Assembly: GCF_041435335.1 (NCBI RefSeq)
Contig: NZ_CP108430.1
Coordinates: forward strand, 8,652,001 to 8,716,000
DNA: 64,000 nucleotides
Source of the DNA: Streptomyces sp. NBC_01283
Lineage (GTDB): Bacteria; Actinomycetota; Actinomycetes; Streptomycetales; Streptomycetaceae
Direction: 5' to 3'
Of the stretch, positions 27,030-35,077 are shown piece after piece. The notes beneath the pieces were generated by a model. The model was not told where the DNA came from and did no database searches. It saw only the letters and a list, made by a program, of their open reading frames with translations. Position numbers and translations under genes: made by a program. The number at the start of each line of letters is the position of its first letter. The first letter of the stretch is position 1.

Positions 27030-28880
27030 GTGCCGAGCTCAACCGCCCTGACCGGTCTGGTCGCCGCACTGCTCGGCGACGACGGCACCACGCCATGGAC
27101 CAGGGGCGTACCCAGGCGACTCGAATCAGTACTGGCCACCATGCCCGCCCCCGCCCGCGCGGGCGTCCGTGTCGCCGCCACCGCCGTGGACGGCTACGCA
27201 CTCGCCCGCACCGGGCGCCGCATCGGCGCGCTCGGTGCGGGCGAGCGCGAGTCCGTCATCACCTCGCTCGCCGCCCGCCCGGCCCTGCTTCCCCTGCTCG
27301 ACGTGCTCAAGGTCCCGGTGCTGCTCGCGGCCGGGACCGAGCGGATACTGGAACAGGGCGTACGCTCCCTGCCGTTCGCCGCGCCGGACGATCCGCCGCT
27401 GGACTGCACTCCGGCCCACCACTGGCCCGCCCGGTCCACGGCCGACGCGGTGGTCATCGGCTCCGGAGCCGGCGGCGCCATGGCCGCACGCACCCTGGCA
27501 CGGGCCGGACTGAGCGTGGTGGTGCTCGAAGAGGGAGAGCACCACTCGACGGCGTCGTTCGGGCGCCGGGCACCGCTTGACCGGTTCGGGGAGCTGTACC
27601 GGGACGGCGGCGCGAGCGTGGCCCTGGGACAACCTCCGCTGGTCCTGCCGGTGGGACGGGCCGTGGGCGGCACGACGGTGGTCAACTCCGGTACCTGCTA
27701 CCGCACGCCGGAGCATGTCCTTGAGCACTGGCGCACCCACTTCGGCTTCGGTCTCGCCGATCGCTTCGGTCCCTGCCTGGACGAGGTCGAACGCACCCTG
27801 CGCGTGGCCACCCAGCCGCTCGATGTCCTGGGCAACAACGGTCGCCTCGCCCTGGCCGGTGCCGAGCGGCTCGGCTGGCGGGCGAGCCCGCTGCGCCGTA
27901 ACGCCCCCGGCTGCAGAGGCTCATGTCAGTGCGTGGTGGGTTGCCCGACGGGTGCCAAGCAGAGCGTGCAGCTGTCGGTGCTGCCTGACGCATGCGCGGC
28001 CGGGGCGCGCATCGTCACCGGTGCGCGGGTGCTGCGGATCCTCACGGACCCGGACCGGCCCGGCAGTGTGCCGCATGCCGCCGGGGTGCGCGTCCGGCGC
28101 CCCGACGGCACCGAGCTGGAGATCCTGAGCTCCTGCGTGGTGGTCGCCGCGGGCGCCCTGCAGTCACCCCAGTTGCTGCGCAGGTCCGGGCTCGGCCGCC
28201 ATCCCCGGCTCGGCCGCAACCTCTCCGTACACCCGGCCACCAGCGTGGCCGGGCGGTTCACCCAGGAGGTCACCGCCTGGGAAGGCGTGCTGCAGAGTGC
28301 CGGTGTGGAGGAGCTGCACTCTGCGGGCATCCTCATCGAGGCGACCGCCACACCGCCGGGCATGGGCAGCTTCGTGCTGCCCGGAGTGGGGCGGGAGTTG
28401 CGGGGGGAACTGGAGTTCGCGGGACATCTCGCGACGCTGGGCGCCATAATCGCCGACCGGCCGTCGGGGCGCGTCCTGGGCAGTGGCCGCACCCTGCTCC
28501 GCTACGACCTGGACCACCGCGACGCGGGCCGCCTCATGACCGCCGTACGGGCCATGGGCCGACTCCTTTTCGCGGCCGGTGCCGAGGAGGTGCTGACCGG
28601 CATCCCGACGGCGCCGCGCGCCCGCTCGCTGGCCCAACTCGACGCCCTGCTGGCGGGGGTGAGTGCCCGTCAGCTGCACCTGTCGGCGTTTCATCCCTCC
28701 GGAACCGTGGCCGCGGGCGGCGACCCGCAGCGTGCGCCCGCCGACCCGCAGGGCCGGCTGCGCGGAGTCCACGGCGTACTGATCGCCGACGGGTCACTCC
28801 TCCCGGGCTGCCCCGAAGTCAATCCGCAACTGTCCATCATGGCCGGGGCATTGGCGGTCACCGAGGCGCACGTCCGGTGA
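27030..28880 (+). CDS. GMC-family FAD oxidoreductase
   Basis: A 616-residue flavoenzyme. The N-terminal 140 residues are helical and resemble a gluconate-dehydrogenase-subunit-3-like domain. Then comes the FAD motif VVIGSGAGGAMAARTLARAG, a Cys-rich GCRGSCQCVVGCPTGAK near residues 294-311, and the C-terminal GMC active site with HPSGTVAAGGDP near 554 and LLPGCPEVNPQLS. The layout resembles long-chain alcohol oxidases and steroid-acting GMC enzymes. The GTG at 27030 is chosen because GAAAGGA sits about 9 nt upstream. It is co-transcribed with the GntR regulator and the lipocalin-like protein. The substrate is not known. Confidence 0.8.
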   Translation: MPSSTALTGLVAALLGDDGTTPWTRGVPRRLESVLATMPAPARAGVRVAATAVDGYALARTGRRIGALGAGERESVITSLAARPALLPLLDVLKVPVLLAAGTERILEQGVRSLPFAAPDDPPLDCTPAHHWPARSTADAVVIGSGAGGAMAARTLARAGLSVVVLEEGEHHSTASFGRRAPLDRFGELYRDGGASVALGQPPLVLPVGRAVGGTTVVNSGTCYRTPEHVLEHWRTHFGFGLADRFGPCLDEVERTLRVATQPLDVLGNNGRLALAGAERLGWRASPLRRNAPGCRGSCQCVVGCPTGAKQSVQLSVLPDACAAGARIVTGARVLRILTDPDRPGSVPHAAGVRVRRPDGTELEILSSCVVVAAGALQSPQLLRRSGLGRHPRLGRNLSVHPATSVAGRFTQEVTAWEGVLQSAGVEELHSAGILIEATATPPGMGSFVLPGVGRELRGELEFAGHLATLGAIIADRPSGRVLGSGRTLLRYDLDHRDAGRLMTAVRAMGRLLFAAGAEEVLTGIPTAPRARSLAQLDALLAGVSARQLHLSAFHPSGTVAAGGDPQRAPADPQGRLRGVHGVLIADGSLLPGCPEVNPQLSIMAGALAVTEAHVR

Positions 28881-28928
28881 ATTCCGGCCGGATCGCGTTC
28901 GGATCATGGCCGAGACATGGGCGGTCCG

Positions 28929-28990
28929 TTGACAGGTCTCCGGGGCCTTCGTAGATTCTCAAATCGTTGGAAACATCGATGATTTGAGAA
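28929..28990 (+). promoter_or_regulatory. strong promoter and overlapping operator for the MFS exporter
   Basis: TTGACA (28929-28934), a 17-bp spacer and TAGATT (28952-28957) make a near-consensus vegetative promoter. Overlapping the -10 and the start site is a perfect 10-bp inverted repeat, TTCTCAAATC (28956-28965) and GATTTGAGAA (28981-28990), spaced by 15 nt. A repressor bound there would shut the promoter. The MarR gene downstream of the exporter is the obvious candidate. Confidence 0.75.
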
Positions 28991-29017
28991 ATAGATCATT
29001 CCGATCTCGGGGGAGCG

Positions 29018-30682
29018 ATGTCCGGACGAACGACGACGGCAGGCGGGCGAGGGTGGACCCTGGCCGTGGTGTGTGTGGCCACGTTCATGCTGCTGCTCGA
29101 CCTGACCGTGGTGAATGTGGCGCTGCCCGACATCAGGGACGCCTTCGACGCGAGTTTCACCTCGCTGCAGTGGGTGCTCGACGCGTATGCCCTGGGTCTC
29201 GCCGCCGTTCTGCTGACAGCGGGATCGCTGGCCGACCGCCTGGGGCGCAAGCGGGTCTTCAACGTCGGCTTCGTCGTGTTCCTGGTGGCTTCGCTCGCCT
29301 GTGGCCTCGCGAACGACGCCGCTGTCCTGTCCGTGGCCCGGGGGATCCAAGGACTCGGGGGAGCGGTCCTGTTCGCCGTCGGGCCCGCGCTGATCGGGCA
29401 GGAGTACCAGGGCAAGGACCGGGGCAAGGCCTTCGGCGTCTTCGGCGGCGTGGTCGGTCTGTCCATCGCCTTCGGGCCGCTCATCGGGGGCGCGCTCACC
29501 GACGGGCTGAGCTGGCGCTGGATCTTCCTGGTGAACGTTCCGGTCGGGCTGCTCGCCATGGCCGTGAGCACCCTGCGGATGCGCGAGTCCCGTGCGGAGT
29601 CGGCCCCCGCCGTGGACTGGTGGGGAATGGTGCTCTTCACCGGCGCGCTGACCCTGCTCGTCCTCGGGCTGCTGCGCGGCGAGTCCGAGGGCTGGGGCAG
29701 CGCGCCCATCGTCGGCATGTTCGTGGCCTCCGTGCTGCTCCTCGGCGTGTTCGGTGTCGTGGAGAGGCAGCGAGGCGAACGGACCATGTTCCAGCTGTCG
29801 TTGTTCAGGAACCGGACGTTCAACGGGGTGTCGGTGGTGACGCTGCTGTGCGCCGCCGCGACCATGTCCGCGATCTTCCTCCTGGTGTCGTACGTGCAGA
29901 ACGTGCTGGCGTACTCGCCGTGGGAGACCGGCCTGCGCTTCCTTCCGCTGACCGGGACGCTGTTCGTCGCGGCCGCGATCTCGGGATCACTGACCACCCG
30001 GGTGCCGCAGCGGCTCCTGATGGGAACGTCCCTCGCGCTCATCGCGATCGGGCTCGCCCTGGTCGCGCTCACCGGCCCGGACACTTCCTGGACCGCGCTG
30101 CTGCCGAGCATGTTCGGGATCGGCCTGGGCATGGGGCTGTTCAATCCGCCGCGCGCCTCGCTGTCCATCGCCGTCGTGGAACCGTCCAAGGCGGGCATGG
30201 CATCGGGGATCAACGAGACGTTCCAGCAGGTGGGTGTCGCCATCGGCATCGCGGGATTCGGTGCGGCCTTCCAGGGCAGGGTGAGCGACCTCTTCGCGCG
30301 GTCCGGCGCGGGGCGGCAACTGGGGTCGTCAGCCCATGAGTTCGGAGACGCCGTGGCGGCGGGCGGTGGTGCGGAAGCCGCCGGCCGTGCCCCCTCGGGG
30401 ATGGGCCCGGCACTGGAAGCGGCGGCCCGCGCCGCCTTCGTGGACGGACTGACGGACGTGATGCTCGTGTGCGCGGCCGTCGCCGCCGTCGGCGCGGTCG
30501 TGGGATTCGTCTTCATCCGTACGCGCGACCTGCACGAGAGCGCACGGGGCGACACCGCGGACACCGTGGACGCAGAGACCCGGGGTGTGCTGAACAGCAC
30601 TGGCGGACAAGGGCACTTGGACGACGAGAGTGCCGGTGCGCCGGTCGTGGCACAGTCCGTTCATGCCGGGGGAGATGGGTAA
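29018..30682 (+). CDS. MFS drug exporter, DHA2 (EmrB/QacA) family
   Basis: A 554-residue transporter with about 14 predicted helices. Signatures include the motif DLTVVNVALPDIRDAF near residues 28-43, LADRLGRKRVF (motif A) near 73, and motif C-like GVVGLSIAFGPLIGGALTD near 145-163. The family exports drugs or metabolites by proton antiport. GGGGGAG precedes the ATG. A perfect 12-bp hairpin follows, then a MarR regulator. It may serve as exporter for the AvrD locus 0.9 kb downstream, but that is only a neighbourhood argument. Confidence 0.88.
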   Translation: MSGRTTTAGGRGWTLAVVCVATFMLLLDLTVVNVALPDIRDAFDASFTSLQWVLDAYALGLAAVLLTAGSLADRLGRKRVFNVGFVVFLVASLACGLANDAAVLSVARGIQGLGGAVLFAVGPALIGQEYQGKDRGKAFGVFGGVVGLSIAFGPLIGGALTDGLSWRWIFLVNVPVGLLAMAVSTLRMRESRAESAPAVDWWGMVLFTGALTLLVLGLLRGESEGWGSAPIVGMFVASVLLLGVFGVVERQRGERTMFQLSLFRNRTFNGVSVVTLLCAAATMSAIFLLVSYVQNVLAYSPWETGLRFLPLTGTLFVAAAISGSLTTRVPQRLLMGTSLALIAIGLALVALTGPDTSWTALLPSMFGIGLGMGLFNPPRASLSIAVVEPSKAGMASGINETFQQVGVAIGIAGFGAAFQGRVSDLFARSGAGRQLGSSAHEFGDAVAAGGGAEAAGRAPSGMGPALEAAARAAFVDGLTDVMLVCAAVAAVGAVVGFVFIRTRDLHESARGDTADTVDAETRGVLNSTGGQGHLDDESAGAPVVAQSVHAGGDG

Positions 30683-30733
30683 CCCGGTCGGATACGGCCG
30701 GGCTACCCGCCCCGATCGGACGCGGCACCCTGA

Positions 30734-30762
30734 GTGGCACCGGCCTTGGAGGCCGGTGCCAC
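30734..30762 (+). terminator. strong hairpin between MFS exporter and MarR gene
   Basis: GTGGCACCGGCC and GGCCGGTGCCAC form a perfect 12-bp stem with a 5-nt loop. No T-run follows. It probably ends the exporter transcript, so the MarR gene likely has its own promoter. Confidence 0.65.
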
Positions 30763-30878
30763 CGCCAGTACCCTTGACGTGATCGACGATCGGCGCGGGG
30801 GATGTTCGGCTTCACCGAGAAACACCCCCTGGTCCGGTCGCTTCACCGAGATCTCAGCAGCAAAGGGGAACGGCCCGG

Positions 30879-31364
30879 ATGACAGAGGCGACGCCCGTCC
30901 CGGCGCAACCCGCCGCACTCGACTTCCCCCTCGTCCGCAGGACCGGCTATCTGCTGAACAAGGCCGGATCGATCCTGATGGAGGACGCGGAGCGGGTGCT
31001 CATGGCGCAGGGCATGCGCCTGCGCTATTTCTACGTACTCGCCGCGCTGGAAAGTGACCTGAGCCTGTCCCAGCAGGATCTGAGCAGACTCCTCCACCTC
31101 GACCCGACCACCATGGTGGCGCTGATCGACGAGATGGAGCGGGCCGGACATGTGGAGCGGCGGCGCAACCCGTCGGACCGCAGGCGCTACATCCTGAGTC
31201 TCACCGACGGCGGCCGCGAGGCACTCGAACGCGCCGGGCACGCCGTCGACGCCGTGGAGCGGGACTTCCTCTCCGCCGTTCCCGTCGAGGACCGTGACCG
31301 GCTGCGGGCACTGCTCGGTGATCTGCTCGCCGACCGCTGGCCGCGTGTGATCGCCTGCGAGTGA
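30879..31364 (+). CDS. MarR-family transcriptional regulator
   Basis: A 161-residue winged-helix regulator. The DNA-binding region is DLSRLLHLDPTTMVALIDEM and the wing VERRRNPSDRRRYILSLTD. AAAGGGGAA lies before the ATG. It follows the MFS exporter in the same direction and is the most likely repressor acting at the 10-bp inverted repeat at 28956-28990. It is also the last regulator before the AvrD locus. Confidence 0.88.
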   Translation: MTEATPVPAQPAALDFPLVRRTGYLLNKAGSILMEDAERVLMAQGMRLRYFYVLAALESDLSLSQQDLSRLLHLDPTTMVALIDEMERAGHVERRRNPSDRRRYILSLTDGGREALERAGHAVDAVERDFLSAVPVEDRDRLRALLGDLLADRWPRVIACE

Positions 31365-31556
31365 CGACGCCGGTTGAATTTCGGAATTGATCCGGTGCAA
31401 CTGGAATTAAAGAATCCCTATTTGAGCTTTACTTTGGGTCGATCTGTGCAGGCCGTCACAGATTCCCTTGACTAATTGCTTTCCCCTTGATGTGCCGGAT
31501 AGTGTTTTTTCTGTCCGGGCCGCGTGGCTCGCGACACGGGGGAAGGTGAACGGGGA
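31365..31556 (+). promoter_or_regulatory. AT-rich leader/promoter region of the AvrD locus
   Basis: This 192-bp gap is markedly AT-rich for this genome: 31381-31440 is about 42% GC by hand count. It must carry the promoter of the AvrD operon. TTGCTT (31477-31482) with a 17-bp spacer and TAGTGT (31500-31505) is a weak candidate. The composition suggests foreign origin or a site for a nucleoid repressor such as Lsr2. Confidence 0.4.
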
Positions 31557-32567
31557 ATGGGAAACAAGGAATTATTATACGGATCTCTGGATAGCTGCCT
31601 CGGTCCTGGCAGTTCACGCTTTTTCGGAAGCGGGTACAAGCGCGTCACGCAAGGCCTCAGGGACATCACCACCGACGGTTCCGCCGCACCGGGTGCGCTC
31701 GTCACCGCGCGCGGCACACTCACCTATCCACGCGACTGGTCCCGCAAGTCGGGTGCCGACGAGCTGCGGCCGCACCTCAGCAGCATCGACGCGCTGGTGC
31801 TTGCCGCGAACCTGGCGGAGACGCACCTCGGCCGGGCCTTCGGACTCGGCGCCGCCGAGCGGCGCAGGATCTGGCTCCGCAGCGCCGACGTACGGGCCGG
31901 CAGCACGCCGCACGAAGACCTCGCGGACTTTCCGGTGCACGGCAGACTGATCTCCGTCGACGGCCCGACGGGCGAACACGGCACGCTGGCCAGTACGTTC
32001 GCCTGCAGGGTCGGGGGCCTGAAAGTGCGCTGTACGCTCGTGCACGAACAGGTCGGCGGGGCGGCGTCACCGGCGACGTACGCCGACGAGAAGCAGGCAC
32101 TCGGGCCGGCCCGGGCCCGCCACTACGGCGTGGGCTACAAGCAGCGCGAACAGTCCGCCGAGCAAGTCCGCGTCGACCTCGACCGGCAAGAAGTCCGCGG
32201 GCTGCAGCGCGTCGTGGCCACGGACGAGGACGCGCTCACCTGCGGAGCGGAAGCGGCGTACGGACCCTCGGTCTCCCTGGTAGACGCGCTCGTGGGCGTG
32301 GCCCAGCTGGCCCAGATCCTGCTCTACGCACAGGACGGGCTGTCCCGCGGAAACACCGACACGCTCTGGATGCGGCGCTTCGTCATCAGCGCGGGCACGC
32401 CGGTGCGCCCCCTGGGGCACAGCTTCACGCCGACCGTGCGCACCGCGAATTCCCGGCTCCTCTCCATGGGTGACGCCCGCTGGCGCACCGCGGAACTGGC
32501 GGTCGAGGATTTCGCGGGGATCGACGGCCGCTGCTGGCTGGCGCACCGGCTGCCCGCCGCCGCGTAG
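31557..32567 (+). CDS. AvrD-family protein (syringolide synthase homologue)
   Basis: A 336-residue protein matching Pseudomonas syringae AvrD in motif order: LGPGSSRFFGSGYKRVT (15-31), HLSSIDALVLAANLAETHL (73-91), RRRIWLRSADVRAGSTP (102-118), HYGVGYKQREQ (189-199), SVSLVDALVGVAQLAQILL (238-256) and TLWMRRFVISAGTP (269-282). AvrD directs synthesis of syringolides, acyl-glycosides built from a beta-keto acyl chain and a pentulose. The two halves repeat each other with a 165-167-residue offset, reminiscent of the duplicated hot-dog fold of AfsA. Codons 6 and 7 are TTA TTA, so translation should need the bldA tRNA. The first gene of a five-gene locus. Confidence 0.82.
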   Translation: MGNKELLYGSLDSCLGPGSSRFFGSGYKRVTQGLRDITTDGSAAPGALVTARGTLTYPRDWSRKSGADELRPHLSSIDALVLAANLAETHLGRAFGLGAAERRRIWLRSADVRAGSTPHEDLADFPVHGRLISVDGPTGEHGTLASTFACRVGGLKVRCTLVHEQVGGAASPATYADEKQALGPARARHYGVGYKQREQSAEQVRVDLDRQEVRGLQRVVATDEDALTCGAEAAYGPSVSLVDALVGVAQLAQILLYAQDGLSRGNTDTLWMRRFVISAGTPVRPLGHSFTPTVRTANSRLLSMGDARWRTAELAVEDFAGIDGRCWLAHRLPAAA

Positions 32568-32694
32568 CGAACGCCGTACCAATTCCTGCCGAGTTTCTCG
32601 CGGTCTCATATGTATTCCAAGGCGAGAATTGCATGCAAGGGACAGGCAGGAAACAGGCAAGGAACATGCAAGAGACACACGGGGGAAATAGATC
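32568..32694. repeat. AT-rich spacer with inverted and short direct repeats
   Basis: This 127-bp gap inside the AvrD locus holds TTCTCGC (32595-32601) and GCGAGAA (32622-32628) as an inverted repeat with a 20-nt spacer. Four short imperfect repeats built on CAGGCAAGGAA or CATGCAAG lie at about 32631-32676. It could be an internal promoter or operator. Confidence 0.4.
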
Positions 32695-33285
32695 ATGCGC
32701 TTTACGCCCACGCTCCGATTAGGCGACGTGCTCGTCGTACTCGAAGGGCCGGCTCGCATGCTCTGGAAAGAGCACACGTCCGGTTCCGAAACGAGGCACT
32801 GGACACCGACGGGACTATGGCCGGACGAACAACAGCGTGCCGAGGTGCGCGAGCATCTGGACGGGGAAAGGCCGCTGCTCGTCCTGCTCGACGAGGCCCG
32901 CTGCCGCGTACCGATGCTGCGCGAGGAGTGGCAGGCCGCGCCCTGCCGGCTGCTGCGCGACCAGGCGGGCGCAGGCACCGAACAGCCCGCGGACGACGAG
33001 GTCGTCGAGATCGGTCTGCCATTCCTCGACTGGCTGCCGGAGGCACACAGGGAGCGCGCCGCGCGCTTCCTCGCGGAGAGCGACGCGGAACTGGCCCATA
33101 CGCCGATGGCGTTCCTGCCGCCGCTGCTGACCGAGGAACGGCGGGACGGCACGCCGCTGAGCCCGCGCTTCGCCCGGCGGCTGCTGCCGAACGCACTGAC
33201 GGCTGACCGCCTCGCGACGGCCGTGGAGCATCTGTTCGCCGACGCTCCGCACCCCTGCGCGGCGGCGACCGGCTCGGCGAGGTGA
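32695..33285 (+). CDS. protein of unknown function in the AvrD locus
   Basis: A 196-residue soluble, mildly acidic protein that I do not recognise. The N-terminus alternates hydrophobic and charged residues (RFTPTLRLGDVLVVLEG). The middle is rich in Arg, Glu and Leu, and the segment IGLPFLDWLPEAHRERAARF near residues 104-123 looks helical. GGGGGA precedes the ATG. Codon 9 is TTA, as in its neighbours, pointing to bldA dependence. It is followed 4 bp later by a small ORF. No signal peptide or membrane segment is seen. Confidence 0.7.
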   Translation: MRFTPTLRLGDVLVVLEGPARMLWKEHTSGSETRHWTPTGLWPDEQQRAEVREHLDGERPLLVLLDEARCRVPMLREEWQAAPCRLLRDQAGAGTEQPADDEVVEIGLPFLDWLPEAHRERAARFLAESDAELAHTPMAFLPPLLTEERRDGTPLSPRFARRLLPNALTADRLATAVEHLFADAPHPCAAATGSAR

Positions 33286-33289
33286 TCCG

Positions 33290-33511
33290 ATGAACCGGAT
33301 ACGGCCCGCCGACCACGCGCCGCCGCTCGCCGCGGAGACCGGGCAGCCGCACACGGACCCCGCGGGCGGCTGCGATCCCTTCCCCAGCCTGGGGCAGATC
33401 GGCCTCCTGATCATCGCGACAGCCACCCAGAACCTGGCGCTCACCGGTCGACCGACGGCGCGGGGCCGCGATCGGCAGACTCAAGGCGCCACCGCCCCGA
33501 GGAGTCAGTGA
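33290..33511 (+). CDS. 73-residue small protein, unknown
   Basis: A small ORF wedged between its neighbours: it starts 4 bp after the upstream stop with GAGGTGA as Shine-Dalgarno, and its TGA overlaps the next start (TGATG at 33509-33513). The product has a Pro- and Asp-rich N-terminus, one hydrophobic stretch LGQIGLLIIATATQNLAL (about residues 34-51) and a basic, polar tail. Such coupling argues that it is translated. It could be a small membrane-associated subunit or merely a coupling device; no family is recognised. Confidence 0.5.
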   Translation: MNRIRPADHAPPLAAETGQPHTDPAGGCDPFPSLGQIGLLIIATATQNLALTGRPTARGRDRQTQGATAPRSQ

Positions 33512-34215
33512 TGGGACGTTCGGTCATGGTCACCGGCGGCAACCGCGGCATCGGACTCGCCGTGGCGACCGCCCTGGCGGCGGACGGCGACCGTGTCGCC
33601 GTCACCCACCGGGCCACCGCACCACCCGATGGACTGCTCGGCGTACGCGCCGAGATGACGGACTCCCGCAGCATCGACGAAGCCTTCGGGAAAGCAGAGG
33701 CCGCTCACGGCCCGGTCGAGGTGCTCGTGGTCAACGCGGGCATCACCAGGGACACCTTGATCCTGCGCATGGACGAGCAGGACTTCACGGACGTCGTCGA
33801 CGTGAACCTGCACGGCGCCTTCCGTACCGTGCGACGTGCTGTGCGCGGCATGGTGCGGGCGCGCTGGGGCCGGATCGTGCTGATCTCCTCCATGACCTTC
33901 GCGTACGGAGCGCCCGGCCAGGTCAACTACGCGGCCGCCAAGGCCGGAATGCTCGGCATGGCCCGCTCCCTCGCCTGGGAGCTCGGTCCCCGGAACATCA
34001 CGATCAACATCGTCGCGCCGGGCCTGATCGACACGGACATGAGCCGTGAGATCACCGATCAGCGACGCGAACACCTGCTGTCCATCACTCCGCTCGGCCG
34101 CGTCGGAGAAACGGACGACGTCGCCGCCGCCGTGCGGTTCCTCGCCGGCGAATCGGGCCGCTTCATCACCGGAGCGGTCCTGCCGGTCAGCGGAGGCCTC
34201 GGCCTGGGCGGCTGA
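33511..34215 (+). CDS. FabG-like 3-oxoacyl reductase (SDR)
   Basis: A 234-residue short-chain dehydrogenase very similar in layout to Streptomyces FabG: TGGNRGIG (8-15) for NADPH, NAG at 75-77, Ser127-Tyr140-Lys144 as catalytic triad (ISSMTFAYGAPGQVNYAAAK) and ITGAVLPVSGGLGLGG at the C-terminus. It would reduce a 3-oxoacyl thioester or related ketone. Being outside the fab locus and between AvrD-locus genes, it probably supplies or modifies the acyl part of the product. A GTG at 33508 is an alternative start three bases upstream. Confidence 0.85.
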   Translation: MGRSVMVTGGNRGIGLAVATALAADGDRVAVTHRATAPPDGLLGVRAEMTDSRSIDEAFGKAEAAHGPVEVLVVNAGITRDTLILRMDEQDFTDVVDVNLHGAFRTVRRAVRGMVRARWGRIVLISSMTFAYGAPGQVNYAAAKAGMLGMARSLAWELGPRNITINIVAPGLIDTDMSREITDQRREHLLSITPLGRVGETDDVAAAVRFLAGESGRFITGAVLPVSGGLGLGG

Positions 34216-34282
34216 CCACATCACCGATCACCCCACACCCGGCCCCGGCCGGGCCACCCACGACGGGAAGAGAGCACACCCC

Positions 34283-35074
34283 ATGGGGAACACAAGCGCC
34301 CCTACACCACACCGCGGTCTGCACCTGGCGATCTCCGGTACGTACTCCAGCGGCAAGAGCACCACGACCGAGACGCTGTCGATGGCGACGGGCGTCCCCC
34401 GCACGCACGCGATGACGGCCCGGGAGATCCTCAGGGACCTCGTCCCTGGCAAGCAGGTCGAGGAACTCAGCGCGATGGAACTGACGATGCTCGGCTTACG
34501 CCGCCTAGAGGAGCGGATCCATCACGAGGCGGGCGAGGGGTCGTTCATCTCGGACGGCTCCGTGATCCACGAGTGGATCTACGGCGAGGCACGCATGCGG
34601 GTCGGCATCAACCCCGGGGCGAACGTGCTCCAGCGAGCGGTGAAGAACGTCGCCGGGCTCCCGGTGAAGCGGTTCTACCGCCAGTACATGGACGCCTACG
34701 GCGCGGTCACCAAGGCCCGCGCCAAGCGGATCTACGACGCCTATGTGCACCTGCCGGTCGAATTCGAGATGAAGGCCGACGGTCACCGGCCGGTCTCCGA
34801 GAAGTTCCGGAAGATGTCCGACGACCTGCTGATCGAGACCCTGGACGAGCTGGAGATCCCGTACCACGTGGTGGGCGGCAGCGTCCGTGAACGCGTGGAG
34901 CGGATCGTCGATATCTTCGGCCTGCCCCTGGTGATGCCGCTCGACGAAGCGATCGAACGGGCCGGCGCGAAGGTGCGCGAGGCCGCCGAGACCCTGGAAC
35001 AGGACGCACGCTTCCACCAGGCCCAGCGGGAGAAGTCCCTGCGGCGGCGCGTCTCGTACGCGGTGCGCTTCTGA
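34283..35074 (+). CDS. NadR/AAA_28-like P-loop ATPase or kinase
   Basis: A 263-residue protein with a Walker A loop GTYSSGKST (19-27) and the nucleoside-kinase-like layout of the NadR C-terminal domain. Asp91 in SFISDGSVIHEWIYGEARM is a candidate catalytic or Mg-binding residue. The C-terminal 80 residues are charged and helical. Codon 72 is TTA. It could phosphorylate a small molecule made by the AvrD locus, or be an unrelated nucleotide-handling enzyme. It ends 3 bp from the end of a large convergent regulator gene. Confidence 0.65.
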   Translation: MGNTSAPTPHRGLHLAISGTYSSGKSTTTETLSMATGVPRTHAMTAREILRDLVPGKQVEELSAMELTMLGLRRLEERIHHEAGEGSFISDGSVIHEWIYGEARMRVGINPGANVLQRAVKNVAGLPVKRFYRQYMDAYGAVTKARAKRIYDAYVHLPVEFEMKADGHRPVSEKFRKMSDDLLIETLDELEIPYHVVGGSVRERVERIVDIFGLPLVMPLDEAIERAGAKVREAAETLEQDARFHQAQREKSLRRRVSYAVRF

Positions 35075-35077
35075 ACG

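Noticed and set aside
30683..30878. A MarR autoregulated promoter with TTGACG at 30774-30779
   Set aside because: No acceptable -10 box lies 16-18 bp downstream, so I could not support it.
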